A stretch of 20,912 bases of DNA from Bacteroidales bacterium (GTDB taxonomy: Bacteria; Bacteroidota; Bacteroidia; Bacteroidales; WCHB1-69), in assembly GCA_031272415.1 (NCBI GenBank), contig JAISTU010000110.1, positions 1 through 20,912 of the forward strand, given 5' to 3'. The stretch's first letter is position 1. Every line of letters starts with the position of its first letter. A model generated the notes under the pieces. It was not told the origin of the DNA. It did no database searches and saw nothing but the letters and a program-made list of their open reading frames with translations. The translations under genes and the position numbers were made by a program. Below, in pieces: positions 1 to 7,060 of the stretch.

Positions 1-1
1 A

Positions 2-163
2 AATTTTGACTCGTGCAAAGCCACTGATGAAGAGTATCTTGTTGCCGTTATCCCTACTATTATCATTTTTAAAAATGGCGAAGAGGTTAAACGATATGTC
101 GGGCTTACTTCAAAAGAACAACTAATTACAGATTTAAAAGAAATAATCAAAAAAGCACAATAA
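2..163 (+). CDS. Thioredoxin-family protein, C-terminal part (5' end outside window)
   Basis: The open frame enters from the left edge and ends at a TAA at 161-163, giving the last 53 residues. The visible part has the thioredoxin-fold signature: the cis-proline strand in 'VIPTIIIFKNGEEV', then a GLTSKEQL turn and a final helix ending KKAQ. In thioredoxins this IPT segment faces the CxxC active site, which would lie upstream and is not visible, so redox activity cannot be confirmed. The protein could be a classical thioredoxin (trxA) or a thioredoxin-like domain at the end of a longer protein. The downstream hairpin at 194-226 could end its transcript but lacks a clear T tract. Confidence 0.75.
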   Translation, partial: NFDSCKATDEEYLVAVIPTIIIFKNGEEVKRYVGLTSKEQLITDLKEIIKKAQ

Positions 164-193
164 ATATTCACTATATTTCGCTTTTTTTGTCTG

Positions 194-340
194 ATTACCC
201 TTATTAACAAAAAAAATAAGGGTAATGGTGGGGGGTATTTTTTGGGCTACTAAGGGTGCTTTGATAAATAAGGGTTTTATAATTTTATAAAAATCTTGGT
301 AATCATTAAAATCATTCAAAATCAAAGTTCAGACAAGGGG
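194..340 (+). repeat. Composite intergenic repeat, copy A
   Basis: It opens with a perfect 12-bp hairpin (194-205 with 215-226, loop AACAAAAAA), then G-rich sequence, then GCTACTAAGGGTGCTTT (246-262), ATAAATAAGGG, and a tail (283-334) with ATC triplets spaced 9, 9 and 10 nt apart that ends in GTTCAGAC. Copy B at 458-597 has the same order of parts with scattered differences, which establishes it as a repeat. Confidence 0.8.
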
Positions 341-343
341 AAG

Positions 344-371
344 GTAGAGACGCTGCGTGCAACGTCTTTAC
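344..371. repeat. Small palindrome, GTAGAGACG / CGTCTTTAC
   Basis: 28-nt imperfect palindrome. GTAGAGACG (344-352) pairs with CGTCTTTAC (363-371) with one wobble, and an inner TGC/GCA pair closes on GT. It sits directly after the GTTCAGACAAGGGG end of repeat copy A. Small palindromes of this look are seen as dispersed repeats in many bacterial genomes; that comparison is from memory. Confidence 0.6.
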
Positions 372-403
372 AATCATAAAATAATCTACACTCTGAAAAA
401 AAA

Positions 404-431
404 CCTTATTTATTGAGGTTCCCTTAGTAGC
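404..431 (-). repeat. Inverted fragment of the GCTACTAAGGG repeat
   Basis: Read on the minus strand it begins GCTACTAAGGG and ends ATAAATAAGG, the same two blocks as 505-532 on the plus strand with a diverged 7-nt middle. The two copies form an imperfect 28-nt inverted repeat with a spacer of about 73 nt, so a large RNA stem is possible. Confidence 0.65.
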
Positions 432-457
432 AAGAATTTTTCTATTAATTTCCCTTA

Positions 458-597
458 TTCCCTTATTAACAAAAAAATAAGGGAAATGGTGGGGTATTTT
501 TTTGGCTACTAAGGGTGCTTTAATAAATAAGGGTTTTTATAGTTTTATAAAAATCATAATAAATCACGCAAATCATTCAAAATCATAGTTCAGACAA
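458..597 (+). repeat. Composite intergenic repeat, copy B
   Basis: Same architecture as copy A: a 10-bp hairpin (458-467 with 476-485), GGCTACTAAGGGTGCTTT near 504-521, ATAAATAAGGG, TTTTATAAAAATC and an ATC-periodic tail ending in GTTCAGAC at 588-595. The hairpin arm is preceded by an extra partial copy of itself (TTCCCTTATT twice in tandem). The match to copy A is close from the hairpin to about 560 and looser after that. Confidence 0.8.
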
Positions 598-608
598 ATT
601 TTAAAATC

Positions 609-771
609 ATCCCGACTTCGGCGGTTTCAATTTGTAAACAAAAGAGTATCAGCACATTACAATTTAGCAGGGGGAGCACTACATTTTAAAAATCCGCTCA
701 TAAAAATATAAAACATTGATAATCAAGTAGTTAAAATTTTCTCAAAATGACAAGACCATCGAAGTCGGGAT
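609..771. repeat. 163-bp unit bounded by 17-bp inverted repeats (possible MITE)
   Basis: ATCCCGACTTCGGCGGT (609-625) and ACCATCGAAGTCGGGAT (755-771) are inverted copies differing at two positions. The interior (626-754) is AT-rich, has no reading frame of note and does not resemble the flanking repeats. A short non-coding unit with terminal inverted repeats fits a non-autonomous transposon, but no clear target-site duplication is visible and no related transposase lies in the window. Confidence 0.45.
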
Positions 772-1080
772 AAACAAAAAAAAATCAATTTTCCATGTCG
801 GAATTATTGCATCAAAAATGGGGTCTATATATTGGTGGCAAAATCTTCATTTTTTTCGCCAAAAAAAATCCTATTTTTGGGTTTTTGTTGCCATTTTTTG
901 GACATTTTGAATTTGGGTTTGGGGGGATTTTTAAAAATATAAATTGAAAAAAGTGATTTTTGATTTTTGAAAAAGCGTTATTTTACAATGCTTATATGGC
1001 TATTTTTAGGGAAAAAGTTTTCAACAATTACCCTGTTCAAAACTTTTTTGTTTTTTTTGCAAAACTTTCAATTTTTTTAG

Positions 1081-1088
1081 TATTTTTG
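1081..1088 (+). promoter_or_regulatory. -7 promoter box before ftsQ
   Basis: TATTTTTG matches the Bacteroidetes -7 consensus TAnnTTTG. Transcription would start near 1094-1096, about 20 nt before the ATG chosen for ftsQ. No good -33 TTG is seen at the usual distance, so this is a tentative call. Confidence 0.4.
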
Positions 1089-1115
1089 TATTTTATAAAA
1101 ATGTTTTATCAACTA

Positions 1116-1991
1116 ATGACGAAAAAGCGTAAATTTATACAGATATTTGTGGTTGCGGTGCTACTGGGTGGAGTGGTGCTTTACTTTGCATTTGTCAAGG
1201 AGCAGGGCTACCAAAAAATTGAGTATCAAATTGAATATCAATCAGATACACTTTTTTTGGAGGAAGATTTACGACAATATGTTCATTCAAACTGTCCGAA
1301 GGTGATTGGTAAATTGTCTGACAGTGTAAATTTGACTGAATTTGAGCGTATTGTGGATAAATATCCCTATTTAGAGTCGGCAGATGTGGTCAATAATTTT
1401 GGTGTTTTAGTAATTAAAGCATTGCAACACAAGATATTATGTAAAGTTTATACGTCAGACGGTTCTCAATATTTTCTTTCGGCGACAGGGAAAATGGTAC
1501 CTGCAAAGAAGCGTTCAGCAGGCAGAGTTATTATTGTAAATGGCACTATATCAGATAAATACAATCCCAATATAGATTTGAGCAAATGGGATAGTTTGAA
1601 AACCAAATCAGGCTCAAAAATCAAAGAATATCCTCCTCTGTATACCGTTTGGAAAATATTGCAATACATTGAAAATGACCACTTTTGGAAAGCAGAAATA
1701 GGACAAATTTATGTCAATTCAAAAAAAGAAATTGAGTTAGTGCCTGTTGTGGGCAATCATACGGTCATTTTTGGAAAATTAGACCCTTATATAGACCCTC
1801 AAATTGATATAGAAACCAAATTTGCAAACTTAAAAGATATTTATACTAATGGGTTTAAAATAAAAAAGTGGGATAAATATAAAAGCGTTAATTTAAAATT
1901 TGGCATGGAGCATGTACCCTGTCAAACAAGAGAATATAATTTTAATTCATATATTGAGCAAAAAAATGAGACTAAAAAAGAAAAAAAGTGA
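1116..1991 (+). CDS. ftsQ: Cell division protein FtsQ (POTRA domain)
   Basis: Bitopic divisome protein of about 291 residues. The N-terminus is short and basic (MTKKRKF), followed by one membrane helix (about residues 8-26). A POTRA-like domain then starts near KIEYQIEY, with the FERIVDKYPYLESADV segment typical of FtsQ/DivIB, and a beta-rich periplasmic part ends in a lysine-rich tail. FtsQ links early and late division proteins in the inner membrane and periplasm. The frame is open back to 960, but the extra 52 residues are an F/L/K-rich product of T-rich DNA and a -7 box lies inside them; ATG 1101 is an alternative. Identity rests on topology and on ftsA and ftsZ following directly; the sequence itself is divergent, as is usual for FtsQ. 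The 3' end overlaps ftsA by 26 nt, suggesting translational coupling. The usual mur genes are absent upstream. Confidence 0.85.
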   Translation: MTKKRKFIQIFVVAVLLGGVVLYFAFVKEQGYQKIEYQIEYQSDTLFLEEDLRQYVHSNCPKVIGKLSDSVNLTEFERIVDKYPYLESADVVNNFGVLVIKALQHKILCKVYTSDGSQYFLSATGKMVPAKKRSAGRVIIVNGTISDKYNPNIDLSKWDSLKTKSGSKIKEYPPLYTVWKILQYIENDHFWKAEIGQIYVNSKKEIELVPVVGNHTVIFGKLDPYIDPQIDIETKFANLKDIYTNGFKIKKWDKYKSVNLKFGMEHVPCQTREYNFNSYIEQKNETKKEKK

Positions 1992-3309
1992 ATACCCTAC
2001 GCCTAAAATTGCAGTAGGTTTGGATATAGGGACTACAAAAGTAGTTTGTTTTGTTGGAGAGAGAGATTTTGAGAGCGGAAAAATTAAGATATTGGGGCAT
2101 GGAGAATGTGCATCATTTGGAGTTATACGTGGTCAAATTATCAATTTGAAGCAGACTTGCGATGCCATTAAACAAGTTATCAAAACGGCTTCGGAGCGGT
2201 CGGATGTTACCATTGACACGCTGACGGTTGGCATTGCCGGACAATTTATCAATAACAATCGCCAATTGGGGGAAATTAAACGCAAAGATGCCAATGCTAT
2301 CATTACGCAAGTTGATGTTGAGGAGTTGACCAATAGCATGTTTAAGGTTATTTTTCAGCCCGGAGTGCAATTGATATATCCTTCTCCGCAAGAATATACG
2401 GTTGATAGTATTACCGGTATTATTGACCCCATTGGAGTGGTGGGGTCGCAATTTAGTTCTGTTTTCAATCTTATTACAGGTGCGTCTTCTCATATTACGA
2501 ATATAGTACGGTGTATAAAAGAGTGCGGATTGAAGATGGAATGTCTTCTCCCTGAGCCGATTGCGTCTGCGGAGGTGGTTATCAATGAGCCTGAAAAAGA
2601 AGTTGGTGTTGCTGTTGTTGATATTGGAGGTGGAACGACAGATATAGCCGTTTATACAAACAAAATATTGAGACATGTGGCAGTTATTCCCATTGGTGGT
2701 GAGGTGATTACGGATGATATAAGGGCAGTTTTTGCAGGAATAACCAAAGAAGTTGCCGAAACAGTCAAAATTAAGCATGGAAAATGTTTGCCTAATTCCG
2801 CAGAGAGCAATGAAAGCATTACCATTCCGGGGATTAACGGCAGAGACCCTATCAATATTCCGATTGTAGAATTGGCAAAAGTGATAGCATCAAGAACGGA
2901 AGAGATAATTACAAGGGTTGTGGAAGAGTTGAAATCGGTGGATTGTTTTGATAATTTAGGCTGCGGATTGGTACTTACCGGTGGTGGCTCAAAATTAAAA
3001 TATATCAAAGAATATACCGAATTTTTAACAGGAAAATCTGTCCGTATCGGCAATCCGGAGCAAAAAATTATTTTGGATAAAGAATCGCCTCTATTTCACC
3101 CAAAATATGCTACCGGTTTGGGGCTGATGACTTTAAGCATTGAAAAAGAGGAAGAATTAACTTCTGATATTGAGGAAGAAGACAAAACAAATAATGAAAA
3201 GAAAGAACCGAAAGAAAAAAAATCGTTTCATCCTTGGAAAAGATTAACAGATATATATGAACAATTATTGGCAGATATAGAAAATTCGGAAGATGATGAT
3301 GACGACTAA
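1966..3309 (+). CDS. ftsA: Cell division protein FtsA
   Basis: Actin-fold ATPase that tethers FtsZ to the membrane; 447 residues. The phosphate-1 loop is DIGTTK (residues 20-25), the phosphate-2 loop DIGGGTTD (from residue 219) and the adenosine motif LTGGGSK near the C-terminal third. The 1C domain (SHS2) lies between the first two motifs. The C-terminus has an acidic, lysine-rich linker and then a FHPWKRLTDIYEQLL helix suited to membrane binding, ending in an unusual run of aspartates. ATG 1966 (MRLKKKK) is chosen because it places the actin fold at the normal distance; the open frame extends 22 codons further upstream, inside ftsQ. It overlaps ftsQ and is followed by ftsZ after 80 nt, the standard order. 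Confidence 0.95.
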   Translation: MRLKKKKSEYPTPKIAVGLDIGTTKVVCFVGERDFESGKIKILGHGECASFGVIRGQIINLKQTCDAIKQVIKTASERSDVTIDTLTVGIAGQFINNNRQLGEIKRKDANAIITQVDVEELTNSMFKVIFQPGVQLIYPSPQEYTVDSITGIIDPIGVVGSQFSSVFNLITGASSHITNIVRCIKECGLKMECLLPEPIASAEVVINEPEKEVGVAVVDIGGGTTDIAVYTNKILRHVAVIPIGGEVITDDIRAVFAGITKEVAETVKIKHGKCLPNSAESNESITIPGINGRDPINIPIVELAKVIASRTEEIITRVVEELKSVDCFDNLGCGLVLTGGGSKLKYIKEYTEFLTGKSVRIGNPEQKIILDKESPLFHPKYATGLGLMTLSIEKEEELTSDIEEEDKTNNEKKEPKEKKSFHPWKRLTDIYEQLLADIENSEDDDDD

Positions 3310-3389
3310 TTAACTTACTGATAATCAATAAATTAGAAAATAAAAAAATTTAATAATAATAGATAAACCATTTTAATATAGTTAGCAAT

Positions 3390-4709
3390 ATGGAAGATAA
3401 AAATTTACATTCCACAGGAATCAATTTAGACATCCCAACAGGGGACAACATTTTAAAGCCGATTATCAAAGTGATGGGTGTCGGCGGAGGCGGCGGTAAT
3501 GCGGTCAGACACATGTACCTTACCGGTATTACAGACGTAGATTTTATTGTTTGTAATACAGACTGTCAAGCCTTGTCATCGAATCCGGTAGCCGTGAAGA
3601 TACAATTGGGCGAAGGATTTGGGGCAGGCGGTAATCCTGACATTGCCAGAGAAGCAGCATTGGCGAGCGAAGAGAGTGTAAAAGCAGCCCTTGTAGGGAC
3701 AAAAATGCTCTTTATTACGACCGGAATGGGCGGCGGTACAGGTACAGGTGCTTCGCCAATTATAGCCTCTATTGCCCGCGAGATGGGCATTTTGACGGTA
3801 GGCATTGTTACGTATCCTTTTTGGTTTGAGCAGGCGAATAAGTTTGCTATTGCGGATGAAGGTATCAAAGAATTAGGGCAAAATGTTGATGCTCTGATAG
3901 TTATCAAAAATGATGCCCTAAAATCTTATTATGGAGACCTCCGCCTCGGACAGGCATTTGCCAAAGCGGATGACGTACTCCTTCAGGCAGCCAAAAGCAT
4001 TGCAGAAATCATCACTGTTGAAGGCGTTATCAACCGAGATTTTAATGATGTCAAATCCATTCTCGAAAATAGCGGCTCCGCCATTATCAACAATTATGAA
4101 GCCGAAGGAGAAGACCGTGCAACAGAAGCCATTCAATCGGCTCTCAGTTGTCCATTGCTCGAAAATAATATGGTTCATGGTGCCGAAAAAACGCTGATTT
4201 ATGTCTCTTACAGTCATGAATATGAGATTACTCTTAACGAATTGGATACAATTATGGAAATATTGTCCAATGCGACTTGCAATATGAAAGAGAAATTTAT
4301 TTGGGGGCATGGTTATGATGACTCATTAGGTAAAAGTCTCAAAGTTACGCTGATTGCAAGTTGTTTGCATAACAGAGCAGGTGAATATTATGCAAGTTCG
4401 GTATTGCCGAAAAATGAACAAAAAGAGCCACAACTTGCACCTCAACCGCCGGTATTGCAGCCCTCAACAGCCCCGCAAATGCCTGATATAAAGGAAAATA
4501 ATACACCCTCAACGAAAAAATCTTTTCTGAGTAATGACGACTTGAGAAATAAAACACCGGAGGAAATAGAAGAGTATATTAAAAAATCAAGGGGAAATAT
4601 TAGTAATTCGTGTGCAAGCAATTTTAATAACAATCAATATTCTGAGGCACAAGTAGATACGACAGGTTTAAAAAATTCTACTTCTGCGTATCTCAATGTG
4701 CTTGATTAA
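3390..4709 (+). CDS. ftsZ: Cell division GTPase FtsZ (divergent)
   Basis: Tubulin-like GTPase that forms the division ring; 439 residues. The N-terminal nucleotide-binding part has VGGGGGNAV, CNTDCQAL and the tubulin signature GGGTGTG (residues 114-120). The T7 catalytic loop reads NRDFNDV, keeping the two aspartates needed for GTP hydrolysis. A C-terminal domain follows up to about residue 325, then a low-complexity Pro/Gln/Asn linker of about 110 residues and the tail STSAYLNVLD. Several usually strict positions differ: the TPFxFEG..R region is YPFWFEQANKF, and the GxAxMGxGxxxGExRA region is SGSAIINNYEAEGEDRA. It belongs to the ftsQ-ftsA-ftsZ cluster and no promoter is clear in the 80-nt gap, so it is probably co-transcribed. 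The start follows an A-rich leader without a Shine-Dalgarno site. Confidence 0.95.
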   Translation: MEDKNLHSTGINLDIPTGDNILKPIIKVMGVGGGGGNAVRHMYLTGITDVDFIVCNTDCQALSSNPVAVKIQLGEGFGAGGNPDIAREAALASEESVKAALVGTKMLFITTGMGGGTGTGASPIIASIAREMGILTVGIVTYPFWFEQANKFAIADEGIKELGQNVDALIVIKNDALKSYYGDLRLGQAFAKADDVLLQAAKSIAEIITVEGVINRDFNDVKSILENSGSAIINNYEAEGEDRATEAIQSALSCPLLENNMVHGAEKTLIYVSYSHEYEITLNELDTIMEILSNATCNMKEKFIWGHGYDDSLGKSLKVTLIASCLHNRAGEYYASSVLPKNEQKEPQLAPQPPVLQPSTAPQMPDIKENNTPSTKKSFLSNDDLRNKTPEEIEEYIKKSRGNISNSCASNFNNNQYSEAQVDTTGLKNSTSAYLNVLD

Positions 4710-4758
4710 AGAAGTATAAGTTTAATAATCAATTGGTTAGGTAAAGCAATTATCAAAT

Positions 4759-5949
4759 ATGATGACAGATTTTGAATTGTTTTTTAAACCGGTTGTGTTG
4801 GAAAGGTTACATTTTGTAGCCTCATCATCCAATCGGTTTGGAGACAAAATAGATATACATACAGTAGGACATTTTCCTCATTTTGAGGGAGTTAGTGTAG
4901 CATTGATAGGCATTGAAGAAGAGCGCGGCTCAAAGGACAACAAAGGCTGTGGTATGGGTGCAGATGCTATCAGAGAGCAATTGTATCCGCTCTTTTATGC
5001 ACCAACTATGCCAAAAATGCTTGATTTGGGCAACCTTATCTCCGGCAAAACGCTCAAAGATACTTACGCCATACTTGCCGATATTGTGGAAACTTTGCTC
5101 AAAAACAATATTATTCCCATTTTGTTGGGCAGCAGTCAGGACATCACTTTTGCTAACTATTTGGCTTATGAGCAATTACAACAAGTGGTCAATATTGTTT
5201 CTATAGATTCAAAATTTGATATTGGAAATTCGGAACAACCCATTGATTCTCATAATTTTGCAGGTGTAATTGCCGCCCGACAGCCCAATTTTTTGTTCAA
5301 TTACAGCAATATAGGTTATCAAACTTATTTTGTCAGTCATGAGGACGTTGCGCTGATGGACGATTTATTTTTTGACGCCTTCCGATTGGGTTTGGCAAAA
5401 AAAGATATATTTGAGTGCGAGCCGGTGGTAAGAAATGCAGATATATTTTCCTTAGATATGGGGTCTTTATGCTATTCAGTATCACCTGCTTGCAGATATA
5501 TTTCGCCCAACGGTTTCACAGGTGTAGAGATTTGTCAATTAGCCTATTTTGCAGGATTGAGCAACAAAATTAGTTCATTTGGTATTTATGAATACAATCC
5601 GCTTTGCGATGTATGCTCCCAAAGTGCGATGTTGATTGCTCAGGTTATTTGGTACTTTTTAGACGGCATTTCTAAACGAACAGACGAGCATCCGGCTCTA
5701 ACTCCCGGTAGATTTAACAAAATTACAGTTGTTTTTGAAAATCTGTATGATGTTATTTTTTACCGCAGTAAAGTCAGTGGAATGTGGTGGATGGAGGTGC
5801 CGATAGACCCCGTTCTGCAACAAAAATATAATAAACATTATTTAGTGCCTTGTTCTGCAAAGGATTATCAAACCGCCTCCAAAAATGATATTCTACCAGA
5901 ACGATGGTTACAAACATTTAAAAAAATTAAACCCAGCAAAAAAAGTTGA
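4759..5949 (+). CDS. Arginase/formimidoylglutamase-superfamily protein with lost metal ligands
   Basis: 396 residues with the ureohydrolase fold signature. Three metal-binding motifs can be placed: GGDH(S) appears as GSSQD (Q127 at the histidine position), DAHxD as DSKFD (D150, K152, D154), and SxDxD as SLDMG (D233, G235). About half of the usual binuclear manganese ligands are therefore missing, and ordinary arginase or HutG chemistry looks unlikely. Related Bacteroidetes proteins are often labelled formimidoylglutamase; from memory they share this degenerate pattern. C-terminal landmarks are FTGVEICQLAYFAGLS and AQVIWYFLDGI. The gene lies 49 nt after ftsZ with no visible terminator between, so it may be transcribed with the division genes. 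No other histidine-use genes are nearby. A structural or regulatory role is possible but is inference. Confidence 0.75.
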   Translation: MMTDFELFFKPVVLERLHFVASSSNRFGDKIDIHTVGHFPHFEGVSVALIGIEEERGSKDNKGCGMGADAIREQLYPLFYAPTMPKMLDLGNLISGKTLKDTYAILADIVETLLKNNIIPILLGSSQDITFANYLAYEQLQQVVNIVSIDSKFDIGNSEQPIDSHNFAGVIAARQPNFLFNYSNIGYQTYFVSHEDVALMDDLFFDAFRLGLAKKDIFECEPVVRNADIFSLDMGSLCYSVSPACRYISPNGFTGVEICQLAYFAGLSNKISSFGIYEYNPLCDVCSQSAMLIAQVIWYFLDGISKRTDEHPALTPGRFNKITVVFENLYDVIFYRSKVSGMWWMEVPIDPVLQQKYNKHYLVPCSAKDYQTASKNDILPERWLQTFKKIKPSKKS

Positions 5950-5983
5950 GAATAAGAGAGATTCAATTAAAAATTAAAAGATT

Positions 5984-6007
5984 GTAGGGGCAAGGCAAGC
6001 CTTGCCC
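5984..6007. repeat. Small palindrome GGGCAAGGC / GCCTTGCCC
   Basis: Perfect 9-bp inverted repeat (5988-5996 with 5999-6007) separated by AA, preceded by GTAG. It lies 35-60 nt after the arginase-like gene and could act as a transcript-end hairpin, but no T run follows. It has the look of a dispersed palindromic repeat. Confidence 0.55.
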
Positions 6008-6043
6008 AAAATAGTAGAGAGATAGAGAGTTATTTTTTGTTCA

Positions 6044-6131
6044 ATTTTAGAACGTTTTTATGCAAAAATGCAAAAAAATAATTCTCAATTTTCATTTCTC
6101 AATTTTCAATTGAAAAAAATGTGTAATTTTG
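6044..6131 (+). promoter_or_regulatory. Repeat-embedded promoter of yitT-like gene
   Basis: Contains the shared module ATTTTAGAACGTTTTTAT (6044-6061) and ATGCAAAAAAA, then AATTGAAAAAAATGTG leading to TAATTTTG (6124-6131), a match to the Bacteroidetes -7 box TAnnTTTG. TTG at 6110-6112 is 11 nt before the box, the same spacing as in three other copies. The CTCTACA tandem of the other copies is replaced here by TCTCAATTTTCA-type sequence. Transcription would start near 6138, about 30 nt before the ATG at 6170. Confidence 0.6.
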
Positions 6132-6169
6132 TAAATAAGTAGCAAATTATTAAATGTAATTTTGAAATT

Positions 6170-7048
6170 ATGGAAAAGCAGAGCATACAAAGGAATATTT
6201 TTACGGTTGTTAAAAATTATATTTTTATTGGATTTGGATTGGCGCTTTTTGCGTTTGGGTGGTCGGCATTTTTGATACCTAATGAACTTATGGGTGGCGG
6301 TGTCAGCGGTGTGGCTACTTTGATTTATTTTGCAACAAAGACCATTCCAATAGGCGTTTCTACATTGATAATCAATCTATTACTTGTGGCAATCGGTTAC
6401 AAAATTTTGGGTAGAAAATTTGCTACAACAACCATTATTTGCACGGTATTATTGTCGGCATTTTTTTCTATTATGCAAAATTTATTTCCCAAACCGCTGG
6501 TAGAAGATGATGTATTTTTGTGCTCTTTGATAGGTGCAATGCTTTCGGGTGTGGGTGTAGGAATTGCGTTACATTGCGGAGGGAATACAGGCGGAACTGA
6601 TATTATTGTATTGATAGTCAATAAATACCGCAATATTTCCTACGGCAGATTGTCGCTTTTTATCAATGTGATGATTATTGGCTGTTCGTATTTGATTGTG
6701 CAAAAGATTGATTGTTTGGTATATAGTTATGTGAGCATGATTGCCTACACATTTACGTCCGATTTAGTGATTGACGGTTATAGACAGACATTTCAGATTA
6801 TGATTTTTTCTTCCAAAACGAAGGAAATTGCAGAGCGTATTAATCAAGATATGCACCGCGGCGCAACATTGATTAAGGGCTATGGTGCTTATACTAAGCA
6901 AGATATGGACATCCTGTTGGTAATTGCACATCGGAGCGATAGATTGAATATTACCCGAATTGTCAAACAAATTGATAGCAACGCCTTTGTCAGTATCGCT
7001 AAAACGACTACTGTATTTGGCAAAAATTTTGATACATTACGCTTATAA
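6170..7048 (+). CDS. YitT-family integral membrane protein (DUF161 + DUF2179)
   Basis: 292 residues. The N-terminal two thirds hold five or six membrane helices, including the family hallmark 'FLIPNELMGGGVSGVATLIY' near residue 35 and 'GIALHCGGNTGGTDIIVLIV' near residue 130. The C-terminal soluble domain (about residues 205-292, starting QIMIFSSKTKEIAERI and containing RGATLIKGYGAYT) matches the DUF2179 domain that usually follows YitT membrane regions. Substrate and function of the family are unknown. ATG 6170 follows a TAnnTTTG promoter. The stop is only 12 nt before the hydrolase gene, so the two are probably one transcript. Confidence 0.9.
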   Translation: MEKQSIQRNIFTVVKNYIFIGFGLALFAFGWSAFLIPNELMGGGVSGVATLIYFATKTIPIGVSTLIINLLLVAIGYKILGRKFATTTIICTVLLSAFFSIMQNLFPKPLVEDDVFLCSLIGAMLSGVGVGIALHCGGNTGGTDIIVLIVNKYRNISYGRLSLFINVMIIGCSYLIVQKIDCLVYSYVSMIAYTFTSDLVIDGYRQTFQIMIFSSKTKEIAERINQDMHRGATLIKGYGAYTKQDMDILLVIAHRSDRLNITRIVKQIDSNAFVSIAKTTTVFGKNFDTLRL

Positions 7049-7060
7049 ATAAAAAAATAT

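Larger units (their letters stand above)
164..1115. other. Long repeat-rich intergenic region before ftsQ
   Basis: No convincing gene is visible across this 950-base stretch; the open frames here are short and F/K/I-rich because of T and A runs. It holds two diverged direct copies of a composite repeat (about 194-340 and 458-597), an inverted fragment of it (404-431), a small palindrome (344-371), a 163-bp unit bounded by inverted repeats (609-771) and a T-rich tract leading into ftsQ. At 942-962 a sequence resembling the promoter module found at five other places is present, but its TAnnTTTG box is spoiled (GATTTTTG). Confidence 0.7.

Noticed and set aside
134..325. 63-codon minus-strand open frame after the thioredoxin gene
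   Set aside because: It lies in repeat copy A, has F/K/I-rich translation and no support as a gene.
960..1115. N-terminal extension of ftsQ
   Set aside because: F/L/K-rich translation of T-rich DNA, contains a promoter box, and would add a second hydrophobic stretch that FtsQ does not have.
2113..2778. 221-codon minus-strand open frame inside ftsA
   Set aside because: It lies antisense to a well-supported gene and its Asn/Arg-rich translation is typical of a shadow frame.
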